From: Thetidibacter halocola
Lineage (GTDB): Bacteria > Pseudomonadota > Alphaproteobacteria > Rhodobacterales > Rhodobacteraceae
Direction: 5' to 3'
Length of the DNA stretch: 64,000 nt
Assembly (NCBI RefSeq): GCF_018224955.1
Contig: NZ_JAGTUU010000002.1
Coordinates: 372,001-436,000, forward strand
Below, piece after piece: positions 24,592-32,912 of the stretch (position 1 is its first letter; each line of letters opens with the position of its first letter). A program made the translations under genes and the position numbers. The notes beneath the pieces are model-generated. The model was not told the origin of the DNA. It saw nothing but the letters and a program-made list of their open reading frames with translations, and ran no database searches.

Positions 24592-25991
24592 GCGCGCCCG
24601 CGACCCTGCTGGACAAGCTCTGGTCCGCGCACGAGATCCGGCGCGCGGCGGATGGGACCTCCTTGCTCTGGGTTGACCGGCACCTGGTGCACGAGGGCTC
24701 GCACCATGCGTTCGGCGCGTTGCGGGCGCGCGGTCTGCCGGTGGCGGAACCCGGCCTGACCTTTGGCGTGGTCGACCACTACGCCCCCACCCGCCACCGC
24801 GACCGGATCGAGGATGCCTCCATCCGCGTGATGATCGACCGGCTGGAGGCCAACACCGCCGAGCATGGCGTGCGCCTGTTCGGGCTGAACGACCCGCGCC
24901 AGGGCATCGTGCATGTGCTGGGGCCCGAACAGGGGCTGACCCTGCCCGGTCTGCTGATCACCTGCGGCGACAGCCACACCTCGACCCACGGCGCCTTTGG
25001 CGCGCTGGCCTTTGGCATCGGGGCGACGCAGGTGGCGCATGTGCTGGCGACGCAGACGGTCTGGCAGGCCAAGCCGCGCGCCATGCGGTTGGTGTTCGAA
25101 GGCAAGGCCGGCCCGGCGGTGGGCGCCAAGGACATGGCGCTGCACTGGATTGCCCGGTTGGGCACAAGTGGCGCGACGGGGCACGCGGTGGAATATGCAG
25201 GTCCGGCGGTGCGCGCGCTGTCGATGGAAGGGCGCATGACGCTGTGCAACCTGTCCATCGAGGGCGGCGCGCGCTTTGGCATGGTGGCCCCGGACGAGAC
25301 GACCTTTGCCTATGTGCAGGGTCGTCCCTATGCGCCGAAAGCGGCCGACTGGGACCGCGCGCTCGAGGATTGGGCGGCGCTGACCACCGACGCGGGCGCG
25401 CATTTCCACGCCGAGGCGCGCTTTGACATGGCCGAGGTCGCGCCTACCGTTACGTGGGGCACGACTCCGGAACAGGCCCTGCCCATCGACGCGACCCTGC
25501 CCGATCCCGCCCGCCTGACCGGCCCGCAGGCCGAGGCGGTGCGCGATGCGATGGATTACATGGGGCTTGTCCCCGGCCGACCGCTGGCCGGAACGCCAGT
25601 CGACCAGGTGTTCCTCGGCTCCTGCACCAATGCAAGGATCGAGGACCTGCGCGCCGCCGCCGCCGTGCTGAAGGGGCGCAAGGCCAAGGTTCCCGGCACC
25701 GTCTCTCCGGGCTCGATGCTGATCAAGGCTCAGGCAGAGCAGGAAGGGCTGGACCGCATCTTCATCGAGGCGGGACTCGACTGGGTCGGCGCGGGCTGTT
25801 CCATGTGTGTCGGCATGAACGGCGACCTCGTGGCGGCGGGCAAACGCTGCGCCTCGTCCACCAACCGCAATTTCCGCGGTCGGCAGGGCAAGGGGGCGCG
25901 CACCCACCTGATGAGCCCGGTCATGGTCGCCGCCGCCGCTGTCACCGGCACGCTGACCGACGCGCGGCCGCTGCTGGAAGGGCGGGTGTGA
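24588..25991 (+). CDS. Aconitase-superfamily hydratase, large subunit (LeuC-like)
   Basis: 467 residues. Contains the [4Fe-4S] ligands: one Cys in GSCTNAR and two in the GCSMCVGMNGD segment, plus CGDSHTSTHGAFG and SSTNRNFRGRQG. These define LeuC and related catabolic hydratases (maleate, citraconate and dimethylmaleate hydratases). The gene sits in a catabolic cluster with no other leucine genes, and the partner small subunit differs at a substrate-contacting loop, so leucine biosynthesis is unlikely. Starts with a 4-bp overlap after the GntR gene and shares one base with the small-subunit gene. Confidence 0.88.
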   Translation: MSAPATLLDKLWSAHEIRRAADGTSLLWVDRHLVHEGSHHAFGALRARGLPVAEPGLTFGVVDHYAPTRHRDRIEDASIRVMIDRLEANTAEHGVRLFGLNDPRQGIVHVLGPEQGLTLPGLLITCGDSHTSTHGAFGALAFGIGATQVAHVLATQTVWQAKPRAMRLVFEGKAGPAVGAKDMALHWIARLGTSGATGHAVEYAGPAVRALSMEGRMTLCNLSIEGGARFGMVAPDETTFAYVQGRPYAPKAADWDRALEDWAALTTDAGAHFHAEARFDMAEVAPTVTWGTTPEQALPIDATLPDPARLTGPQAEAVRDAMDYMGLVPGRPLAGTPVDQVFLGSCTNARIEDLRAAAAVLKGRKAKVPGTVSPGSMLIKAQAEQEGLDRIFIEAGLDWVGAGCSMCVGMNGDLVAAGKRCASSTNRNFRGRQGKGARTHLMSPVMVAAAAVTGTLTDARPLLEGRV

Positions 25992-26575
25992 TGGCGGGCT
26001 GGACGCGGCACCAGGGACAGGCTGTCGCGCTGCCGCGCGCCAATGTCGACACTGACCAGTTGATCCCCGCGCGCTTCATGTCCGCCAGCCGGGCCGAGGG
26101 CTATGGCCGCTTCCTGCTGCACGACCTGCGCGAGGGCGATCCAGATTTCCCGCTGGACCGGCACCCGCAGGCATCGATCCTTGTCGCGGGCGAGAATTTC
26201 GGATGTGGCTCGTCGCGCGAGGCGGCGGTTTACGCGCTGGTCGACGCCGGGTTTCGGGTGGTCGTGGCACCAAGCTTTGCCGACATCTTTGCCGGCAACG
26301 CGGTGAACAACGGGTTGCTGACCGTGGCCACCGACCAGGCCCGGGCGATCCTGGCGGTGCTGGGGGACGGGACGCTGTCCGGCACGGCCGATCTTGCAGC
26401 CGGCACGCTGCGCATCGGCGACTTTGACATCGCGCTGACCCTGCCCGAGGCGGTGCGTGAGAAACTCATCAACGGGTGGGACGACATCGACCTGACCCGC
26501 GCCCATTCGGGCGAGATCCGCAACTTCCGCGACAGACGGAAGAGCGACCACCCCTGGGCCTTTCCGTCGACCTGA
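25991..26575 (+). CDS. Aconitase-superfamily hydratase, small subunit (LeuD-like)
   Basis: 194 residues. NVDTDQLIPARF, GENFGCGSSREAAVYAL and VAPSFADIFAGNAVNNGLL are LeuD swivel-domain motifs. In biosynthetic LeuD the GSSRE motif is followed by HAPWAL; here it is AAVYAL, a change next to the substrate-specifying loop, which argues for a different substrate. The TGATG junction with the large subunit supports a two-subunit enzyme. Function inferred: hydration/dehydration or isomerisation of a dicarboxylate fed by the TRAP system. Confidence 0.87.
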   Translation: MAGWTRHQGQAVALPRANVDTDQLIPARFMSASRAEGYGRFLLHDLREGDPDFPLDRHPQASILVAGENFGCGSSREAAVYALVDAGFRVVVAPSFADIFAGNAVNNGLLTVATDQARAILAVLGDGTLSGTADLAAGTLRIGDFDIALTLPEAVREKLINGWDDIDLTRAHSGEIRNFRDRRKSDHPWAFPST

Positions 26576-26628
26576 CGCGGCCCGATTACCCACCGCCGGA
26601 CCACCGGCACCCAGCAAGGAGAGACACG

Positions 26629-27627
26629 ATGAAGATGACGATGATCGGTGGGGCGGCGATGCTGCTGGCCACCACGGCGCTGGCCGAGGACACGCTGAGC
26701 GCGGTCCACGCCTTTCCCGAGACCTTGATTTACACCCAGAGCTTCCTGCAGTTCGTCGACAAGGTGAACGAGCGCGGCGCAGGCGTGGTGCAGATCCAGG
26801 TGCGCGGCGGCCCCGAGGCGATCGGCATGTTCCAGCAGCCGGACGCGGTGCGCGACGGCGTTGTCGACATGGTGTATACGCCCGGCTCGTTCTACGGCGG
26901 CGCGGTGCCGGAAAAGGACGCGCTGGTGACGTCCAACATGTCGGCCCCCGAGGCGCGCGCCAAGGGCGGGCTCGACCTGATCGACCAGATCCACCAGGAC
27001 AAGATGGGTGTGAAATACCTCGGCTGGTTCGACTCGGGTGTCTGCTACAACCTCTGGACCCGCGACGAGCCGCAGCTGGACGCCAACGGCAACCTTGACG
27101 TCTCTGGACTGAAACTGCGCGGCAACGCCGTCTACAATGCCTTCTTCACCGAGTATCTGGGTGCGCAGGTGATCGACCTGCCGACGACCGACGTCTACTC
27201 GGCGCTCGAGCGTGGCGTGGTCGACGCGACCGGCTGGACCCAGATCGGCCTGATCGACCTCAAGTGGAACGAGTTCCTCAACTACCGGATCGAGCCCTGC
27301 TTCTTCTCGACCGACCTCGGCGTGATCGTGAACCTCAACAAGTGGAACAGCCTGTCTGAGGAATCCCGCGCGATCCTGACCGAAGTGGCGCTGGAGCACG
27401 AGCAGTCGTCCTACGAGGCGCTGCAGGCCAAGCGGGACGAGGATTTCGCCGCGCTGGAAGCGGGCGGCATGAAGGTTGTCACGCTCGAGGGCGAAGCCGC
27501 CGCGAACTACCTCGCCGAGGCCCGCAACAAGACGCTGGAACGGATGAAGGGCCTGATGGCCGAACAGCCGGGCGGCGACGCCAACTACGACACGCTGGTC
27601 GACCTGTTCTACGACGCCAGCAAGTGA
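26629..27627 (+). CDS. TRAP transporter solute-binding protein (DctP family)
   Basis: 332 residues with a short signal peptide (MKMTMIGGAAMLLATTALA, cleavage before EDT). The body has DctP landmarks: QFVDKVNERGAGVVQIQV, LKLRGNAVYNAFF with the carboxylate-clamping Arg, and QAKRDEDF near the C-terminus. AAGGAG lies 7 nt before the ATG. Followed by small and large permease genes, so a full TRAP uptake system. TRAP systems mostly bind organic acids through an Arg-carboxylate salt bridge; the exact ligand is not evident. Confidence 0.92.
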   Translation: MKMTMIGGAAMLLATTALAEDTLSAVHAFPETLIYTQSFLQFVDKVNERGAGVVQIQVRGGPEAIGMFQQPDAVRDGVVDMVYTPGSFYGGAVPEKDALVTSNMSAPEARAKGGLDLIDQIHQDKMGVKYLGWFDSGVCYNLWTRDEPQLDANGNLDVSGLKLRGNAVYNAFFTEYLGAQVIDLPTTDVYSALERGVVDATGWTQIGLIDLKWNEFLNYRIEPCFFSTDLGVIVNLNKWNSLSEESRAILTEVALEHEQSSYEALQAKRDEDFAALEAGGMKVVTLEGEAAANYLAEARNKTLERMKGLMAEQPGGDANYDTLVDLFYDASK

Positions 27628-27635
27628 CCTGACCA

Positions 27636-27661
27636 GCGCGGTCCCGAAGGCGGGGCCGCGC
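27636..27661 (+). other. Stem-loop between TRAP binding-protein and permease genes
   Basis: Ten-base stem, 27636-27645 against 27652-27661 (one G-T pair), with a 6-nt loop. No T-run follows, so it is more likely an RNA-processing or stability element that raises binding-protein over permease mRNA, as known for other transport operons. Confidence 0.55.
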
Positions 27662-27685
27662 GCAACCTGCGAAAGGCACGCCCCG

Positions 27686-28192
27686 ATGCAGTCCTTCCGA
27701 CGCGCCTATGACGGCGTGGTGACCGGCATGGCGGTGGTCGCCGGCCTTTTGCTGATCTGGCTGATGGTGGCCGTCATCGTCTCTGTCGCGATGCGCAACT
27801 TCGGCATGCAGCCTTTCGCCTGGCTCTTTACCTCGACGGAATACGGCTTGCTGTACCTGACCATGCTGGGCGCGCCTTGGCTGGTGCGGGAAAAGGGCCA
27901 TGTCCATATCGAGCTGGTCACGGCCGCCCTGCCCGAACCGATGCAACGGCTGGTCAGCCGGCTGGTGGCGGGTCTGTGCGTGCTGGTCTGCGCCATCCTC
28001 GCGTGGAAGGGGGCGGAACTGGTCAACACCAACATAGCGCGCATGGATTACGACGTGCGCGCCTACTACACGCCGAAATGGTTGCTGACGCTGGCCTTCC
28101 CGATCAGCTTCGGCGTCATGGCGATCGAATTCGCGCGCTTCACCTTCGGGCCGCGCCTGTTGCACTCGGGCGAGGCGGGGGTTCACGAATGA
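27686..28192 (+). CDS. TRAP transporter small permease (DctQ family)
   Basis: 168 residues with four membrane helices (about 12-35, 50-68, 90-112, 127-150), the usual DctQ topology; GAPWLVREKGHVHIELV is the conserved segment after the second helix. Its stop overlaps the large permease start by 4 bp. It joins the 12-helix DctM subunit at the inner membrane. Confidence 0.9.
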   Translation: MQSFRRAYDGVVTGMAVVAGLLLIWLMVAVIVSVAMRNFGMQPFAWLFTSTEYGLLYLTMLGAPWLVREKGHVHIELVTAALPEPMQRLVSRLVAGLCVLVCAILAWKGAELVNTNIARMDYDVRAYYTPKWLLTLAFPISFGVMAIEFARFTFGPRLLHSGEAGVHE

Positions 28193-29499
28193 TGGAGTGG
28201 TACTGGGCGCTGGCCCTTCTGCTGGGCTCGATCCTTGCCCTCATGGCCATCGGCATGCCCGTGGCGCTGGCCTTTCTGGCCGCGAACATCGCGGGCGCCT
28301 GGTTCTTCATGGGGGGCGCGAACGGCATCACCCTGTTGCTCAACAACGGGTTCGGGTCGCTGACAACCTTCGCGCTGGTGCCGATCCCGCTGTTCCTGCT
28401 GATGGGCGAGATCTTCTTCTACACCGGCCTCGGCACCCGCATGTTCAACGCCATCGACAAGCTGTTGGGCCGTCTGCCCGGGCGGCTGTCCTACGTGACG
28501 GTGATCGGTGGCACCGGGTTCTCGACGCTGTCGGGGTCGTCGATGGGGTCCACCGCGCTGCTGGGGAGCCTGATGGTCCCCGAGATGAACAAGCGCGGCT
28601 ACAAGAAGCACATGTCCATCGGCCCGATCCTTGGCACCGGCGGCCTTGCGATCATCATCCCGCCCTCGGCGCTGGCGGTGCTGCTGGCGACGCTGGCCAA
28701 GATCGACGTGGGCGCGCTGCTGCTGGCTGGGGTGATCCCGGGGCTGATGCTGGCGGGGCTGTATGTGCTGCTGATCTACGGCCAGACGCGGATGGACCCG
28801 GATGCCGCGCCCGCCTACGAGGTCGAGACCCTGACGGGTCGCGAAAAGCTGCTGCAGATCGTGCGGGACATCCTGCCGATGATGTCGGTCATGGTGCTGA
28901 CCGTGGCGGGCATGGTGGGCGGCATCTTTACACCGTCCGAGGCCGCGGCCTTTGGCGCGCTGGGCGTGCTCATTCTCGCGGCGCTGTTCCGCTGCCTGAC
29001 GCTGGAGGCGATCCGCAAATCGGTCGTCGGCGCGCTGCGCGTGACGCTGATGGCCTACCTGATCGTCTTCGGCTCGGCCACGTTCAGCCAGTTGCTGGCC
29101 TTTTCCGGCGCCTCGCGCGGGCTGATCACCTGGGCGACCGGCTTCGACCTCGAACCGCTGATGATGCTGGCGGTGATGTTCGGCGTGCTGCTGATCCTCG
29201 GCATGTTCATGGAGCAGATTTCCATGATGCTGCTGACCGTGCCGATCTTCTTCCCGCTGGCGGCGCAGATGGGGTTCGACCCGGTGTGGTTCGGCCTGAT
29301 CATGCTGCTGGGCCTGGAGATCAGCTTTACCACGCCGCCCTTCGGGCTGCTGCTGTTCGTGATGAAGGGGGTCGCGCCACCGGACACGACCATGCGCGAG
29401 ATCTACACCGCCGCCTTCCCCTTCATCGGCTGCACGCTGGTGCTGGTGGTGATCCTTGTGATCTTCCCCGGACTGGCGCTCTGGCTGCCGGGGTTGTAG
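28189..29499 (+). CDS. TRAP transporter large permease (DctM family)
   Basis: 436 residues, about 12 hydrophobic helices. Signature segments: GIGMPVALAFLAANIAG near the start, IGGTGFSTLSGSSMGSTALLGSLMVPEM, and IIPPSALAVLLA. Completes the TRAP system with the upstream binding protein and small permease; Na+-coupled organic-acid import is expected. Starts ATG at 28189, overlapping the small permease stop. Confidence 0.93.
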   Translation: MMEWYWALALLLGSILALMAIGMPVALAFLAANIAGAWFFMGGANGITLLLNNGFGSLTTFALVPIPLFLLMGEIFFYTGLGTRMFNAIDKLLGRLPGRLSYVTVIGGTGFSTLSGSSMGSTALLGSLMVPEMNKRGYKKHMSIGPILGTGGLAIIIPPSALAVLLATLAKIDVGALLLAGVIPGLMLAGLYVLLIYGQTRMDPDAAPAYEVETLTGREKLLQIVRDILPMMSVMVLTVAGMVGGIFTPSEAAAFGALGVLILAALFRCLTLEAIRKSVVGALRVTLMAYLIVFGSATFSQLLAFSGASRGLITWATGFDLEPLMMLAVMFGVLLILGMFMEQISMMLLTVPIFFPLAAQMGFDPVWFGLIMLLGLEISFTTPPFGLLLFVMKGVAPPDTTMREIYTAAFPFIGCTLVLVVILVIFPGLALWLPGL

Positions 29500-29500
29500 C

Positions 29501-29519
29501 GGCGCAAAACGCCCTTTTC
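29501..29519 (+). terminator. Possible weak terminator after the TRAP operon
   Basis: GGCG/CGCC stem around a 5-nt loop followed by CTTTTCC, 2 nt after the DctM stop. Short stem, so intrinsic termination is uncertain. Confidence 0.35.
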
Positions 29520-29560
29520 CTCGGCCCCCGCGCCGGGGTATCGGGAAGGTCCGGCAACGC

Positions 29561-29565
29561 AGGAG
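29561..29565 (+). promoter_or_regulatory. Shine-Dalgarno site of a TTG start
   Basis: AGGAG lies 6 nt before TTG 29572, which begins the conserved N-terminus of Tex. No in-frame ATG lies nearby. Confidence 0.7.
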
Positions 29566-29571
29566 ACCGCC

Positions 29572-31899
29572 TTGGACCAGACCGCAGCCCGCATCGCCCG
29601 TACCATCGCCGACCAGATCGCGGCCACACCCGCGCAGGTCGGCGCCGCCATCGAGTTGCTGGACGGGGGCGCGACCGTTCCCTTCGTCGCCCGCTACCGC
29701 AAGGAGGTGACGGGCGGGCTGGACGACACGCAGCTGCGCACGCTGGCCGACCGCCTGACCTACCTGCGCGAGATGGAGGCCCGACGGGCCACCATCCTCG
29801 ACTCGATCAAGGGACAGGGCAAGCTGACCGACGACCTGGCCCGCGCCATCGCGCAGGCCGACAGCAAGGCCACGCTCGAAGACATCTACCTGCCCTACAA
29901 GCCCAAGAGGCGCACAAAGGCGATGATCGCCCGCGAGAACGGGCTGGAACCGCTGCTGCGGGCCATTCTCGACGACCGCAACGCCGATCCGCAGGTCCTG
30001 GCGCAGGGCTACGTGACCGAGGCGGTCGAAAGCGTGAAGGCCGCGCTGGAAGGCGCGCGGGACATCCTGGCCGAGGAGCTTTCGGAGAATGCCGACCTGC
30101 TGGGCCGCCTGCGCGGCTTCATGCAGAAAGAGGCGCAGATCGCCGCCCGCGTCGTGGCCGGCAAGGAAGAGGCGGGCGCGAAATTCCGCGACTATTTCGA
30201 TCACCGTGAAAGCTGGGCCACGATTCCCTCGCACCGGGCGCTGGCCATCCTGCGCGCCGCCAAGGAAGAGGTCGTGACCATCGACATCGCGCCCGATCCC
30301 GAAACCGGCGTGCCGCGCGCCGTCGGCATCGTCTGCGCCGCCATCGGCATTCCGGGCGAGGGGCCGGGCGACCGCTGGCTGCGCGATGCGGCGGGCTGGA
30401 CCTGGCGGGTCAAACTGTCGCTGTCGATGTATGTCGACCTGCTGTCCGACCTGCGCCGCCGGTCGCATGAAGAGGCGATCGCCGTCTTTGCCCGCAACCT
30501 CAAGGACCTGTTGCTGGCCGCCCCCGCGGGCAATCGGGCGACGCTGGGCCTTGACCCCGGTATCCGGACAGGGGTCAAGGCGGCAGTGGTGGATGCCACC
30601 GGCAAGCTGCTGGAGACGGCGACGCTTTACCCCTTTCAGCCCCGCATGGACGTGCGCGGGGCGCAGTCGGAAATCCTGCGCATGGTCCGCACCCACAAGG
30701 TCGAGTTGATCGCCATAGGCAACGGCACCGCCAGCCGCGAGACGGAGCGGCTGGTGGCCGAGACGCTGGCGCTGATCGACGGGCCGAAACCCACCAAGGT
30801 CGTCGTGTCAGAGGCGGGGGCCTCGGTCTATTCCGCGTCGGAACTGGCGGCGCAGGAATTCCCCGACCTCGACGTGTCGCTCCGTGGCGCGGTGTCCATC
30901 GCGCGGCGCCTTCAGGACCCGCTGGCGGAACTGGTCAAGATCACGCCGGAAAGCATCGGCGTCGGTCAGTATCAGCACGACGTCGACCAGCGTCGCCTTG
31001 CGCAGGCGCTGGAGGCGGTGGTCGAGGATGCGGTGAACGCGGTGGGCGTGGACCTGAACATGGCGTCCGCGCCGCTGCTGGCGCACGTGGCCGGGCTGGG
31101 CCCGTCGCTGGCGCAATCCATCGTGCGGCACCGGGACGAAAACGGCGCCTTCCCCTCGCGCAAGGCGCTGCTGAAGGTCGTGGGCCTCGGCCCCAAGGCG
31201 TTCGAGCAATGCGCGGGCTTCCTGCGTATCCGCGAGGGCAAGGAACCGCTGGACGCGTCTTCGGTCCACCCCGAGGCCTATGACGTGGCGCGGCGCATCG
31301 TGCAGGCCTGCGGCCGCGATATCCGCGAGATCATGGGCAAGCCCGAGGCGCTGCGCGGTCTGCGAGCCGAGCAATTCGTGGATGACCGGTTCGGCTTGCC
31401 GACCGTGCGCGATATCCTGTCGGAACTGGAAAAGCCGGGCCGCGACCCGCGCCCGGTGTTCAAGACGGCGACCTTCGCGGACGGCGTCGAGGACATCAAG
31501 GACCTGAAACCGGGGATGATGCTGGAGGGGACCGTCACCAACGTCGCGGCCTTTGGCGCCTTTGTGGACATCGGCGTGCACCAGGACGGGCTGGTGCATG
31601 TCAGCCAACTGGCCGACCGCTTCGTCAAGGACCCGCACGAGGTGGTCAAGGCCGGCGACATCGTGCGCGTCCGCGTGACCGAGGTGGACATCCCCCGCAA
31701 GCGCATCGGCCTGTCCATGCGCAAGGAAGGTGGCGAGGCGCAGGCCCGGGGACGGGGCGTGAGCACAGACGGTCCGAACGGACGCGGCGGCCCTGGTGGC
31801 AACCGCCCACCGCGCGCCCCGGCGCCCAAAGGTAATGGCGGCAGCAGCAGCACCGGCGCGCTGGGCGACGCGCTCAAGGCGGCGATGAAGCGAAAGTAG
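29572..31899 (+). CDS. tex: Tex-family S1 RNA-binding protein
   Basis: 775 residues, TTG start. N-terminal Tex helical region (residues about 1-200, with [22 protein letters not shown]), a YqgF-like RNase H fold ([20 protein letters not shown]), helix-hairpin-helix repeats ([22 protein letters not shown]) and a C-terminal S1 domain (about 640-715; [21 protein letters not shown]). A Gly/Pro/Arg-rich tail follows. Tex is a conserved cytoplasmic nucleic-acid-binding protein linked to transcription. Single gene between the TRAP operon and the convergent glpR. Confidence 0.95.
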   Translation: MDQTAARIARTIADQIAATPAQVGAAIELLDGGATVPFVARYRKEVTGGLDDTQLRTLADRLTYLREMEARRATILDSIKGQGKLTDDLARAIAQADSKATLEDIYLPYKPKRRTKAMIARENGLEPLLRAILDDRNADPQVLAQGYVTEAVESVKAALEGARDILAEELSENADLLGRLRGFMQKEAQIAARVVAGKEEAGAKFRDYFDHRESWATIPSHRALAILRAAKEEVVTIDIAPDPETGVPRAVGIVCAAIGIPGEGPGDRWLRDAAGWTWRVKLSLSMYVDLLSDLRRRSHEEAIAVFARNLKDLLLAAPAGNRATLGLDPGIRTGVKAAVVDATGKLLETATLYPFQPRMDVRGAQSEILRMVRTHKVELIAIGNGTASRETERLVAETLALIDGPKPTKVVVSEAGASVYSASELAAQEFPDLDVSLRGAVSIARRLQDPLAELVKITPESIGVGQYQHDVDQRRLAQALEAVVEDAVNAVGVDLNMASAPLLAHVAGLGPSLAQSIVRHRDENGAFPSRKALLKVVGLGPKAFEQCAGFLRIREGKEPLDASSVHPEAYDVARRIVQACGRDIREIMGKPEALRGLRAEQFVDDRFGLPTVRDILSELEKPGRDPRPVFKTATFADGVEDIKDLKPGMMLEGTVTNVAAFGAFVDIGVHQDGLVHVSQLADRFVKDPHEVVKAGDIVRVRVTEVDIPRKRIGLSMRKEGGEAQARGRGVSTDGPNGRGGPGGNRPPRAPAPKGNGGSSSTGALGDALKAAMKRK

Positions 31900-31902
31900 C
31901 GG

Positions 31903-32667
31903 TCAGGCGGGCACGACCGTGACGGACGTGCCCCAGCCCTCGCAGGCGCGGGCCAGTTTTGACGACAGCGGCCGGTCCGTCCAGAAGGCGTCGATCTCGG
32001 CCAGCGAGGCGATGCGCGCGGGGGCGCTGCGCTTGAACTTCGAATGATCGGCGACGAGGAAGGTGCGCCGCGACTGGCGCAGGATGGTCTGGCTGACCGC
32101 GACTTCCTGGATGTCGAAATCCAGCAGGTCGCCATCCTCGTCCAGCGCCGAACAGCCGATCACGGCGAGGTCGAACTTGAACTTGGCGATCGTGTCGGAG
32201 GCCAGGTTGCCGACCAGCCCGCCATCGGCACGGCGCAGGTGGCCGCCGGTGACGACCACCTCGCAGGACGGGTTGGCGACAAGGATGTTCGCCACGTTCA
32301 TGTTGTTGGTCACCACCATCAGGTTCTCGTGGTGCAGCAGCGACCGCGCCACTGCCTCTGTGCTGGTGCCGATGTTCAGGAACAGGGAAATCGCGTCGGG
32401 GATCTGCGCGGCGCAGGCCCGGGCGATGGCGGCCTTGGCCTCGGGGTTCAGGGTGCGGCGTTCTTCGTAGCCGATGTTCACGGTGCCCGAGGGCAGCACG
32501 GCCCCGCCATGGACTCGCTCCAGCTTGCCGGAATCGGCCAGTTCGGTCAGGTCGCGGCGGATCGTCTGGAGCGTGACGCCGAAATGCTGCGCCAGTCCCT
32601 CCACGGTGACCTTGCCCTCGCGCCGCGCGATCTCGAGGATCTCGGGATGACGAAAGGTCTGGGACAT
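31903..32667 (-). CDS. glpR: DeoR-family transcriptional regulator GlpR
   Basis: 254 residues. N-terminal DeoR HTH (residues about 5-57; VEGLAQHFGVTLQTIRRDLTEL), then GKLERVHGGAV and a C-terminal sugar-phosphate isomerase-like sensor domain (ISLFLNIGTSTEAVAR, VVTNNMNVA, LASDTIAKFKFDLAVIGCSALD). Divergent from glpD and the glycerol ABC transporter, the standard place for the GlpR repressor, whose known inducer is glycerol 3-phosphate. The ATG at 32667 begins the HTH domain; the longer open frame upstream runs through the operator region. Symbol assigned from context and domain type. Confidence 0.9.
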   Translation of the reverse strand: MSQTFRHPEILEIARREGKVTVEGLAQHFGVTLQTIRRDLTELADSGKLERVHGGAVLPSGTVNIGYEERRTLNPEAKAAIARACAAQIPDAISLFLNIGTSTEAVARSLLHHENLMVVTNNMNVANILVANPSCEVVVTGGHLRRADGGLVGNLASDTIAKFKFDLAVIGCSALDEDGDLLDFDIQEVAVSQTILRQSRRTFLVADHSKFKRSAPARIASLAEIDAFWTDRPLSSKLARACEGWGTSVTVVPA

Positions 32668-32673
32668 GAGCGC

Positions 32674-32689
32674 TGTTCGCTTTGTTTCG
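32674..32689. promoter_or_regulatory. glpR: Candidate GlpR operator O1
   Basis: TGTTCGCTTTGTTTCG: two TTCG half-sites 10 bp apart, directly upstream of glpR. Same half-site and spacing as the two sites near glpD, in the opposite orientation. Confidence 0.5.
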
Positions 32690-32744
32690 ATTGCAGACCA
32701 GTTTGCTGGAGATTTCCAGACTGCACAAGAATAATTCAGAAAAG

Positions 32745-32760
32745 CGAACATATACGAAAA
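32745..32760. promoter_or_regulatory. glpR: Candidate GlpR operator O2
   Basis: CGAACATATACGAAAA: CGAA half-sites 10 bp apart, in the middle of the AT-rich glpR-glpD gap. Differs from O3 at one position. Confidence 0.55.
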
Positions 32761-32825
32761 AAGATTTCTGTTTAGAGTGATTATATATCGGAAAATTGGC
32801 GTATGATTGTTTTGCCCCTCAAAAA

Positions 32826-32841
32826 CGAACATAAACGAAAA
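32826..32841. promoter_or_regulatory. glpR: Candidate GlpR operator O3
   Basis: CGAACATAAACGAAAA: a near-identical copy of O2 81 bp away, followed by a third half-site CGAACAG at 32853. About 70 bp before the glpD start, so it may overlap the promoter. Confidence 0.55.
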
Positions 32842-32912
32842 CAAAATTCTTGCGAACAGAACCCACTCGCGCCATAGTCCCCGCATCCACGACGAATGGG
32901 AGGAGTCGCAGG

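Noticed and set aside
24588-26575. Biosynthetic leucine genes leuC and leuD
   Set aside because: Catabolic context, GntR coupling and the altered GSSRE loop; no other leucine genes nearby.
28183-30696. 837-residue antisense open frame across the DctM and tex genes
   Set aside because: High-GC shadow: Gln/His/Arg-rich with no domain, and it lies opposite two well-supported genes.
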